This document shows positions 53,901 to 61,267 of a DNA stretch of 64,000 nt, piece after piece. The position numbers were made by a program, and so were the translations under genes. Origin of the DNA: Streptomyces sp. CC0208. GTDB taxonomy: Bacteria; Actinomycetota; Actinomycetes; Streptomycetales; Streptomycetaceae. The DNA lies in contig NZ_CP031969.1 of assembly GCF_003443735.1 (NCBI RefSeq), forward strand, positions 8,804,001 through 8,868,000, read 5' to 3'. The notes under the pieces were generated by a model. It was given only the letters and a program-made list of their open reading frames with translations, was not told the DNA's origin and made no database searches. Every line of letters begins with the position of its first letter. The first letter of the stretch is position 1.

Positions 53901-54939
53901 GGGTGTCGAAGAGTTCCGGGACACCGACGGCCCGTTGGATGTCGGCCAGCCCGAGGTGATGGTGGTCCAGGAGGTGGACGTAGCCGTCCTGGACCTCGTG
54001 GAGCAGGCGGCCGACGGGGTCGGCGGGGCGCAGCCGGATCCGGGTCGGGACGGTGTTGATGAACAGGCCGACCATGGACTCGACGCCGGGGAGTTCGGCC
54101 GGGCGGCCGGAGACAGTGGTACCGAAGACGACGTCGTCGCGTCCGGTCAGCCGGCCCAGGAGGATCGCCCAGGCGGACTGGACGAAGGTGTTCAGTGTGA
54201 CGCCGAGGCTCCTGGCGCGTGCGGTGAGCGCGGCTCCGGACTCCGCCGACAGCTCGGTCCGGGCCTGTGCCGGCTCGCCCGCGCCCGGGTCCGCCCCCGG
54301 CGCCAGCCGGGTCGGCTCCGTCACCCCGGCGAGCGCGTCCCGCCAGGCGGCCTCGGCGGCACTGCGGTCCTGGCGGTCCAGCCAGTGAAGGAAGGTGCGG
54401 TACGGCGGCACGGGCGCGAGGCCGGCCGGGGCGTCCCCGGCGGCGTACAGCGTGAGCAGTTCCCGCAGGAGCACCGAGACCGACCAGCCGTCGAGCAGGA
54501 TGTGGTGGTGGGTGACGAGCAGCCGGTGGTGCCGCTCCGAGGTGCGGACCAGGGTGCAGCGCAAAAGGGGCGGAGTGGCCGGGTCGAAACCGCGCTCCCG
54601 GTCCCGGTCCAGCAGCTCTGTCCAGGCCTTCTCGGCGTCGATGCCCGGCTCGGTCAGATCGACCTCCGCCCACGGCAGGGTCGCCCGGCGCGGGACGACC
54701 TGCACGGGCTGGCCGCCACGGCGCCGCCGGAAGGCCGCCCGCAGGTTCGGGTGGCGCTCCAGCAGGGTTTGGGCGGCGGCGCGCAAACGGCCGGAGTCCA
54801 CCGGGCCTTCGAGCTCGAAAACCAGCTGTACGACGTACGCGTCGGCGGCGTCCCGTTCGTGCTCGTACAGGGCGTGGAAGAGCAGACCCTCCTGGAGTGG
54901 GGTGAGGGGGAGTACGTCGGCCGGCGCGGGCTGTGTCAT
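50908..54939 (-). CDS. NRPS terminal module C-A-PCP-TE
   Basis: A 1343-residue protein. The condensation domain (LPLTPLQEGLLFHALY, THHHILLDGWS) is of the type that follows an epimerised donor, matching the E domain of the preceding protein. The A domain has ITYTSGSTGRPKG and FYGPTEATVYATAW; its specificity residues read D-V-F-S-A-G-F-V-Y, which I cannot assign. PCP FFDLGGHSLLAPRL is at about 1033 and the TE nucleophile in LLGYSMGGLVAHE at about 1166, followed by a release domain to the end. A TTG at 54969 is an alternative start with GAGGGA upstream; the ATG at 54939 aligns with the start of the neighbouring NRPS. Confidence 0.9.
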   Translation of the reverse strand: MTQPAPADVLPLTPLQEGLLFHALYEHERDAADAYVVQLVFELEGPVDSGRLRAAAQTLLERHPNLRAAFRRRRGGQPVQVVPRRATLPWAEVDLTEPGIDAEKAWTELLDRDRERGFDPATPPLLRCTLVRTSERHHRLLVTHHHILLDGWSVSVLLRELLTLYAAGDAPAGLAPVPPYRTFLHWLDRQDRSAAEAAWRDALAGVTEPTRLAPGADPGAGEPAQARTELSAESGAALTARARSLGVTLNTFVQSAWAILLGRLTGRDDVVFGTTVSGRPAELPGVESMVGLFINTVPTRIRLRPADPVGRLLHEVQDGYVHLLDHHHLGLADIQRAVGVPELFDTLVVFENYPVDPAAAGGGGARTGGDGGIRLVGSSGRDSTHYPVTLVALPGPRPRFRLAYRTGLFTADWADATLARLVRILEAMAADPELPQGRLELLAPEERPRRSPLPPPALRTLPELWAAQVAATPRADAVLDRGSRLTYAELDARATRLAHRLTALGAGVEQVVGIALPRTAELVVAVLAVLKSGAAYLPLDPVYPADRLAYIVADARPVVVLADAETAGTVPEGTPMLIVDGELTDHHIGDSAKVLTDGHGANPPTPDNLAYITYTSGSTGRPKGVLATHRNAVEFVEWTHAAFGSGRLAKVLFSTSLNFDVSVFEIFSPLLCGGRVEIVESLLALTDGAHRDAGLISGVPTVMAAVLAEPPAVAPHTVALGGEPIPARLRADIEAAFPEARLVNFYGPTEATVYATAWQSDVDPFGGDPRDNAGPPIGRPLARNHVHLLDHGLRHVPDGAVGEVYVAGGGPARGYLGRPGLTAERFVADPFGGPGERLYRTGDLAVRGPDGMLRFLGRADQQVKLRGFRVELGEIEAVLATHPAVAKSAATVRQDDRGEKQLVAYIVPAETAGQAAEPQAEMSAGPGAPRTGTAAGAAEPTGTRAVALPADDLREHLARALPAHMIPSAFVTLDALPHTASGKLDRRALPAPDRARTARCAPRTPREETLRGVFAEVLGLDPARVGVHDGFFDLGGHSLLAPRLTSRIRAVLEWDVPLRALFDTPTVAALARRPDGSTEDSAPLGPLLPLRTRGHREPLFCLPPASGLSWGFAGLARHLAPGRPLYGLQSRGLIPGREPAATLAEAVAEHTALIRETQPHGPYHLLGYSMGGLVAHEVAVGLQAAGEDVALLALLDAFPGSWIRQGPAPSDRPALLRSLLAILGRQVPPPEAGPLTDARFAELIRGVPDMPGSLSDAELAALVGVTANNRRLLGEFAPTTYRGDLLFFTAAQDPDAVPGRYRAWQPYVRGRIANHDIPCAHGEMTGPASLDRMGPVLDSHLAR

Positions 54940-54968
54940 GTCGTCATCTCGTCTCGCTGTCTCGTCCA

Positions 54969-55000
54969 ACTCGTCCCTCGGTCAACTCGTCCCTCGGTCA
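54969..55000. repeat. 16-base tandem duplication at an NRPS gene junction
   Basis: ACTCGTCCCTCGGTCA occurs twice in tandem (54969-54984, 54985-55000). On the minus strand each copy carries TGA plus GAGGGA, so the stop codon of the upstream NRPS and a ribosome-binding-like motif have been duplicated. Confidence 0.85.
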
Positions 55001-58000
55001 GGAGTCCAGGCCCGCCGTGAGCTCGTCCAGTTCGTCCCGGCCGATGCCGGCCACCGACAGGCCCGCGACCGACTGGCCGACCGCGTCGCCGCTGCGGGAG
55101 ACGAGCGCGGTGAGGGCGGCGAACCAGGACTCGGCCAGCGCCCGCACCTCCGGCTCGGCCAGAACACCGTCGGGCCAGGACCAGTGGGCCAGCAGCTGGG
55201 GTTCGGCGCCGGTGTCGCGGACGACCGCGCCGACTTCGAGGACGTGCGCGGCGGCGAGATCCGGATCGGCACCGGTGCCGAGCGCCGCCGACTCGGGGGC
55301 GAAGGCCCACGGCACGGTGCCGCTGGGGTCGGGGGCGGTGAACCGGCCGAGGTAGTTGAAGCCGATCGCCGGAGCGGGCACCTTGGCCAGCTCGGGTGCC
55401 GTGTCCGGGTCGAGGTGGCGCAGAAGGCCGTAGCCCACGCCGTGGTCCGGCAGTTCCCGCAGGTGCTCGGCGACCCGGCCGACGGCGAGGTCGGCCGCGG
55501 GCCCGGCGGCCAGCGCGTCGGCCACGTCCACGCCGGTCAGGTCGAGGTGCACGGGGTACAGCGAGGTGAACCAGCCCACGGTCCGGGACAATTCCAGTCC
55601 GGGCGCCAGTTCCTCCCGGCCGTGGCCCTCGACGTCGAGCACGACGTGCGGGGAGCCGTACCGGTCGGCGACGCCCAGGGCGAGGCCGGTGAGCAGGACG
55701 TCCTGGACACTGGCACGCAAGACGGACGGGACCGTGGTGAGCAGCGGGCCCGTGACGTCGGCCGGCAGGGTCAGCCGCAGCGAGCGCGTCGTGGCGGTGG
55801 TGTCCCGGTCGGGATCCAGCGGGCGCGAGCCCAGCGGGAGGTGCGGGGCGGCGGCGATCCGCTGCCACAGCTCGACCTCGGCGACCCGCGACGGCACCCG
55901 CGCCTCCTCCTGGAGCACCGTGGCCCAGCGGCGGAACGAGGTGCCGACGGCGGGTAGTTCGGGATGCCGCCCGGCCGTGAGCGCCTCCCATACGGCCCGA
56001 AGGTCGGGTACGAGGATGCGCCAGGACACCCCGTCCACGGCCAGGTGGTGGACGACCAGCAGCAGCCGTCCGGCCCGGTCCGCTCCGGCGTCGAACCACA
56101 CGGCGCGCACCATCGCACCGACCGCCGGATCGAGCAGCCCGACGACCCGGTCGAACTCCTCGGCGACGGCCGGGTGAAGGTCGGCCATGCCGGAGACGTC
56201 CCGCCGGTCTAGCAGGTCGGCCGCGCGAACCGTGCCGACCGGGCGGACGTGCAGGACCGGCGCGCTCCCTGCCTCCGGGCCGGTGGTGAGCTGTGAGCGC
56301 AGCATGGCGTGGTGGTCGAGCAGGGTTCCAAGGGCGTCGGCCAGCCGGTCCGGTCCGGCCTGGGCGGGCACTGTCAGCAGAACGGACTGGCTGAACCGGT
56401 CGATCGGTCCGCCGCGTTCGAGCAGCCATCGCATGACGGGGGTGAGTGGGACCGGCCCCACCGCGTCGTCCGCGGCACCTGGTGCGGTGATGGGCCTCTG
56501 GGGTGCGGCGATGGACCCCCGGGCCACCGCCGCCAGCTCTCGCACCGTCTGGTACTTGAACACGTCCCGGGCGCTGATCACGACTCCGGCCTCGGCGGCC
56601 CGGCTCACCAGCCGGATCGAGGAGATGCTGTCACCACCGAGAGCGAAGAAGTCCTCGTCGAGGGGGACGTGCGACAGGTTGAGCAGTTCACCGAAGAGCG
56701 CGGCGAGGACGCGCTCGGCCGGGGACGCCGGTTCCTGCGCCGCGGGCGCGGGCAGTGCCTCGGGCTCCGCGCGGTGCGGTTCCCGCAAGGGCCGTCGTTC
56801 GTCGTCACCCCCGAGGTCCACGTCCTCGATCCGCACCCCGGGATCCGCGGCGACGGCGCTCAGGAAGCGCACCAGCCCTCGCGCCAGCCGCTCGGCCGTG
56901 GCCGCGTCGAAGAGGTCGGTGCTGTACTCGGCGATGCCGTCGATGCCCGCCGGGCCGCCGTCGGCGTGGCGGCGCTCGCTCAGGTAGAAGGACAGGTCGA
57001 AGCGGGCGGCCCCGGTCTCGACCGTCTCGACGCTCACCTCCAGCCCGGGCAGGGCCAGTTCCGGCTGCGCGTTGTGTCCGGTGAACGCCAGCACGACTTG
57101 GAAGAGCGGATGCCGGGCGAGGGTGCGCTTGGGTGTGAGGGCGTCCACCAACACGTCGAACGGCACGTCCTGATGGGCGTATGCGGCGAGGTCGAACTCC
57201 CGTACGCGGCCCAGCAGTTCGCGGAAGGTGGGGTTGCCCGAGGTGTCCGTTCGCAGGGTGAGGCTGTTGACGAAGAAGCCGACCAGGTCGTCCAGCCTGC
57301 TGTCGGCGCGCCCGGCGACCGGCGTGCCGAGGACGATGTCGGTGCCCGAGCCGAACCGGGTCAGCAGTGCGGCGAATCCCGCCTGGAGGACCATGAAGAG
57401 GGTGACCCTGGAATCGGCGGCGAGGCCGGCGAGCCGCGCGTGCAGTTCGGCGTCGATCGTGAGGGCGGCCCGGTCGCCGTCGCCGCTGGGCTCGGCGGGC
57501 CTGGATCGGTCGGCCGGCAGGGGCAGTTCGTCCGGCGCGCCCGCCAGCGTCTCCCGCCAGAAGGCGATGTGTCGGCTCATCCGGCTGCCGGGCTCACCCG
57601 CCGAACCCAGCAGTTCGCGCTGCCATTGCGCGAAGTCGGCGTACTGGATGGCCAGTTGGGACCGCTGTGGGGTGTCGCCCCCGGCCCGCGCAGCGTACGC
57701 GGCCGCCAGATCGCGCATCAGGGGTGCCATGGACCAGCCGTCTACGGCGATGTGGTGGGCGAGCAGCAGTAGGACGTGGGTGTCGGCGTCGAGCGAGTAC
57801 AGGGTGGCCCGCAGTGGAGTTTCGGTCGACAGGTCGAAGCGGGACCGCGCGGCGGCGGTGAGCAGCGCGGGGAGTTCGGCCTCGGTGGTCTGCACGACAG
57901 CAAGGTCCGGGCGGCCTGCCTCCGGGGTGAGGATCCGCTGGTACGGGGTGCCCTGGAAGTCGGGGTGGAGGGTGCGCAGTGGTTCGTGGCGTGCGACGAG

Positions 58001-61000
58001 GTCAACGAGGGCCGCGCGCAGCGCGTCCGGGTCGAGCGAGCCGGTCAGACGCAGGGCCCAGGGGACGGTATAGGTGGTGCCGCCGCCCTCGAGGCGGCTC
58101 ATGAACCACATGCGCTGCTGGGCGTACGACAGCGGGATGGGCGCGTGTCCGCGTTCGTACGGCGCGAGTTCGGGGCCCCGTACGCCGTCGACCTCACGCA
58201 GCCGCTCGGCCAGTCCGGCGGGCGTCGGCGTGTCGAAGACCGACCGGACGGGCAGCGCGGTGCCGAGCGCGGCCCGGATCCGGTCGGCGAGGCGCATGGC
58301 GAGCAGGGAGTCGCCGCCGAGGTCGAAGAAGGCGTCGTCGGCTCCCACCCGGTGGGCCGGCACACCGAGCACGTCGGCGAACAGGCCGCACAGGATCTCC
58401 TCCTGCGGGGTGCGCGGGGCACGGCCCCCGCTCTGCGCCGACGGGGTCGGCAGGGCGGTGGGGTCGAGCTTGCCGTTGGCGGTCAGCGGCAACTGGTCCA
58501 GCCGTACGACGGCGGAGGGGACCATGTGCTCGGGGAGCGTGCGTGCCGCGTGGCGGCGCAGCGTGTCGGCGTCCACGGCCGCTGCGACGACGTAGGCGAC
58601 GAGCCGTTCGTCCCGGACGAGGACGACCGCCCGTGACACGTCAGGGTGGCCGGCGAGCGCAGCCTCGACCTCGCCGGGTTCGATGCGGAAGCCTCGGATC
58701 TTGACCTGGTCGTCGGCGCGGCCCGCGTACTCCAGCTCCCCGTCCGCCGACCGGCGCGCCAGGTCGCCCGTGCGGTACATGCGGGTACCGGGCGCGCCGA
58801 ACGGATCGGCCACGAACCGCCCTGCCGTCAGCCCGGGCCGCCCCAGGTATCCGCGCGCCAGACCCGCCCCGGCGACGTACAACTCGCCGGTCGTGCCCGG
58901 CGGCACGAGTCGCAGGCCCGCGTCCAGGACGTACGCGCGCAGGTCGGGAATGGCGTGTCCGATCCGGCCCCTGCCCTCGCGCGCCGGCTCCTTTGCGAGT
59001 GGCAGGCCGGTGACGTGGACGGTCGTCTCGGTGATGCCGTACATGTTCACCAGGACGGGTGCGTCCTGTGGGTGCCGCGTGTACCACTCGGCGACCCGCG
59101 TCATGTCCAGGGCCTCACCGCCGAAGACCACGTACCGCAGGGCGAGCCGGTTCCCGGTGTCGGGCAGGGCGGCGTCCGCGCGCAGGAGTTCGCCGAATGC
59201 CGAGGGCGTCTGGTTGAGCACCGTGACCCGTTCGCGGACGAGCAGCCGAAGGAACTCCTCCGGGTCACGGCTCACCGCGAACGGCACGATCACGAGCGTG
59301 CCGCCGTGCAGCAGGGCTCCCCACAGTTCCCAGACCGAAAAGTCGAAGGCGTAGGAGTGGAAGAGGGTCCACACGTCGTCGGGCCCGAAGTCGAACCAGT
59401 GACGCGTGGACGTGAAGAGCCGTACGACGTTGCGGTGCGGTACGGCTACGCCCTTGGGGCGGCCGGTGGAGCCGGAGGTGTAGATCACGTACGCCGTGTT
59501 GGCCGGGTCCGGGGGCGGCAGCCGCAGTGGGGCCGACGGATGGTGCAGCGACTCGGCGACCGTGACCACGGGGATCGCGCACCCGGTCGGCGCCGTCGCG
59601 TCCGCCGCGACGAGCAGCACCGGGTCGGCGTCGGCCAGCATGAAGGCCAGCCGATCCGCCGGGTACTCGGGGTCCATGGGCACATAGGCGGCACCGGTCT
59701 TGAGCACCGCGAGGACGGCCACCACCAGGTCCGGTGTGCGGGGCAGCGCCAGTGCGACCAGGCGCTCGGGGCCCGCACCGCGGTCGGCGAGCAGGTGGGC
59801 CAGACGGTTCGACCGCTCGTCGAGTTCCGCGTAGGTGAGGCGGGTGCCCTCGTGCACCACGGCCGTGGCATCAGGCGTACGGGCCGCCTGCCGGGCGAAC
59901 AGCTCGGGGAGCGTGCCCTCCGGCGGCGCGGCCGCGGTGCTCGGCTGGGCCAGCAGCTGCTCCCGCTCGCCCGGCAGCAGCGCCTCGATCTCACCGACCC
60001 GCCGTGAAGGGTCGGCGGACAGCGCCGCCAGGACCGTGGCGAAACGATCCAGCAGGGTGCGGGCGCCGGTCTCGTCGTACAGGTCGGGCCGGTAGGACAG
60101 GCGCAGGGCCAGCCGGCGGCCGGGCAGTACGGCGAGGGTCAGCGGGTAGTGGGTGGCGTCGCGGCCGGCGAGCAGGGTGACCTGTGACGTGTGCGTGGCG
60201 GCGGGGTGGTTCTCGAAGGCCAGCAGGGTGTCGAAGAGGTCGCCTGCGCCGGTCGCGCGCCGGATGTCGGCGAGACCGAGGTACTGGTGCGGGAGCAGGG
60301 CCGCATGCCGGTCCTGCAGGCGGGTGAGGAACCGGGCGACGGTGTCGGCGTCGTCCCAGCGGACGTGGAGGGGAACGGTGTTGATGCAGAAGCCGACCAG
60401 CGAGGTCACGTTCGCCAGCTCGGGCGGGCGGATCGTGACGGTCTGGCCGAACACCGCGTCGCCGCGGCCGGTCAGCCGGCCCAGCAGCACGCCCCAGGAG
60501 CCCTGGACAAGGGTGTTGAGGGTGACCCCGACCGCCCGCGCGGTCGCTTCGGCGCGAGCGGTCAGTTCCTCGGGCAGCTCCACGATCAGCTCGTGCGGAA
60601 GGACCGGCGCGGTCGGCGCCCCGGGGGCCAGCAGGGTGGGTGCGCTCAGGCCGGACAGGGCGTCCCGCCAGGCCGCTTCCGCGGCGGCACGGTCCTGCCG
60701 GCCCAACCAGGCCAGGTAGTCGCGGTACGACGGCGGGGGCGGGAGCGCTGCCGGGTGCTCGCCCGAGTGGAGGGCGCCGAACTCACGGAAGAGCAGGTGC
60801 TTGGACCAGCCGTCCAGCAGGATGTGGTGGTTGGTGATCACCAGCCGGTAGCGGTCCGGTGCCCACCGCACGAGCAGGTGGCGCAGGAGCGGCGGCCTGG
60901 CCAGGTCGAAGCGGCGGACGCGCTCCTCGTCGAGCAGCCGCTGCCAGGCAGCCTCCCGCCCGTTCTCGTCGTACGCGGACAAGTCCGCCTCGGCCCAAGG

Positions 61001-61261
61001 GAGTTCGACGTCTGAGGGCACGATCTGGATCGGCGCGCCGCCGTCCCGGCGGCGGAAGCAGGCACGCAGGTTGGGATGCCGGTCGAGCAGCGCCTGTCCG
61101 GCGGCCCGTACGGCCGCGGGATCGACCGCGCCCGTCAGCTCCAGCACCTGCTGGGCGGCGTAGACGTCGGGTGCCTGGTCGTCGTCGTACTGGGCGTGGA
61201 AGAGCAGCCCCTCCTGCAACGGCGACAGGGGCAGGACATCGGAGATTCCGGACCGGGTCAC
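54998..61261 (-). CDS. NRPS C-A-PCP-C-PCP-E with a module lacking its adenylation domain
   Basis: A 2087-residue bimodular synthetase. Module 1: C of the after-E type (LPLSPLQEGLLFHAQY, NHHILLDGWS), an A domain with code D-F-W-N-V-G-M-V-H (threonine type), and PCP FFDLGGDSLLAMRL at about 983. Module 2: LCL-type C (PIPLSYAQQRMWFMSRLEG, AHHIAVDGWS at about 1170) whose end (VRIEDVDLGGDDERR) is followed after only about 30 residues by PCP FFALGGDSISSIRL (about 1542); no A domain motifs are present. An E domain (HHLAVDGVSW, SRTVGWFTS, FNYLGR) follows. Module 2 must be charged in trans and its residue epimerised. The GTG start lies seven bases after the stop of the preceding NRPS. Confidence 0.93.
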   Translation of the reverse strand: MTRSGISDVLPLSPLQEGLLFHAQYDDDQAPDVYAAQQVLELTGAVDPAAVRAAGQALLDRHPNLRACFRRRDGGAPIQIVPSDVELPWAEADLSAYDENGREAAWQRLLDEERVRRFDLARPPLLRHLLVRWAPDRYRLVITNHHILLDGWSKHLLFREFGALHSGEHPAALPPPPSYRDYLAWLGRQDRAAAEAAWRDALSGLSAPTLLAPGAPTAPVLPHELIVELPEELTARAEATARAVGVTLNTLVQGSWGVLLGRLTGRGDAVFGQTVTIRPPELANVTSLVGFCINTVPLHVRWDDADTVARFLTRLQDRHAALLPHQYLGLADIRRATGAGDLFDTLLAFENHPAATHTSQVTLLAGRDATHYPLTLAVLPGRRLALRLSYRPDLYDETGARTLLDRFATVLAALSADPSRRVGEIEALLPGEREQLLAQPSTAAAPPEGTLPELFARQAARTPDATAVVHEGTRLTYAELDERSNRLAHLLADRGAGPERLVALALPRTPDLVVAVLAVLKTGAAYVPMDPEYPADRLAFMLADADPVLLVAADATAPTGCAIPVVTVAESLHHPSAPLRLPPPDPANTAYVIYTSGSTGRPKGVAVPHRNVVRLFTSTRHWFDFGPDDVWTLFHSYAFDFSVWELWGALLHGGTLVIVPFAVSRDPEEFLRLLVRERVTVLNQTPSAFGELLRADAALPDTGNRLALRYVVFGGEALDMTRVAEWYTRHPQDAPVLVNMYGITETTVHVTGLPLAKEPAREGRGRIGHAIPDLRAYVLDAGLRLVPPGTTGELYVAGAGLARGYLGRPGLTAGRFVADPFGAPGTRMYRTGDLARRSADGELEYAGRADDQVKIRGFRIEPGEVEAALAGHPDVSRAVVLVRDERLVAYVVAAAVDADTLRRHAARTLPEHMVPSAVVRLDQLPLTANGKLDPTALPTPSAQSGGRAPRTPQEEILCGLFADVLGVPAHRVGADDAFFDLGGDSLLAMRLADRIRAALGTALPVRSVFDTPTPAGLAERLREVDGVRGPELAPYERGHAPIPLSYAQQRMWFMSRLEGGGTTYTVPWALRLTGSLDPDALRAALVDLVARHEPLRTLHPDFQGTPYQRILTPEAGRPDLAVVQTTEAELPALLTAAARSRFDLSTETPLRATLYSLDADTHVLLLLAHHIAVDGWSMAPLMRDLAAAYAARAGGDTPQRSQLAIQYADFAQWQRELLGSAGEPGSRMSRHIAFWRETLAGAPDELPLPADRSRPAEPSGDGDRAALTIDAELHARLAGLAADSRVTLFMVLQAGFAALLTRFGSGTDIVLGTPVAGRADSRLDDLVGFFVNSLTLRTDTSGNPTFRELLGRVREFDLAAYAHQDVPFDVLVDALTPKRTLARHPLFQVVLAFTGHNAQPELALPGLEVSVETVETGAARFDLSFYLSERRHADGGPAGIDGIAEYSTDLFDAATAERLARGLVRFLSAVAADPGVRIEDVDLGGDDERRPLREPHRAEPEALPAPAAQEPASPAERVLAALFGELLNLSHVPLDEDFFALGGDSISSIRLVSRAAEAGVVISARDVFKYQTVRELAAVARGSIAAPQRPITAPGAADDAVGPVPLTPVMRWLLERGGPIDRFSQSVLLTVPAQAGPDRLADALGTLLDHHAMLRSQLTTGPEAGSAPVLHVRPVGTVRAADLLDRRDVSGMADLHPAVAEEFDRVVGLLDPAVGAMVRAVWFDAGADRAGRLLLVVHHLAVDGVSWRILVPDLRAVWEALTAGRHPELPAVGTSFRRWATVLQEEARVPSRVAEVELWQRIAAAPHLPLGSRPLDPDRDTTATTRSLRLTLPADVTGPLLTTVPSVLRASVQDVLLTGLALGVADRYGSPHVVLDVEGHGREELAPGLELSRTVGWFTSLYPVHLDLTGVDVADALAAGPAADLAVGRVAEHLRELPDHGVGYGLLRHLDPDTAPELAKVPAPAIGFNYLGRFTAPDPSGTVPWAFAPESAALGTGADPDLAAAHVLEVGAVVRDTGAEPQLLAHWSWPDGVLAEPEVRALAESWFAALTALVSRSGDAVGQSVAGLSVAGIGRDELDELTAGLDS

Positions 61262-61267
61262 CGTGGG

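Noticed and set aside
54998..61261. A-less module as an assembly collapse
   Set aside because: The frame is intact, the linker is ordinary, and a matching stand-alone Thr A-PCP protein exists in the same operon; still worth a long-read check.
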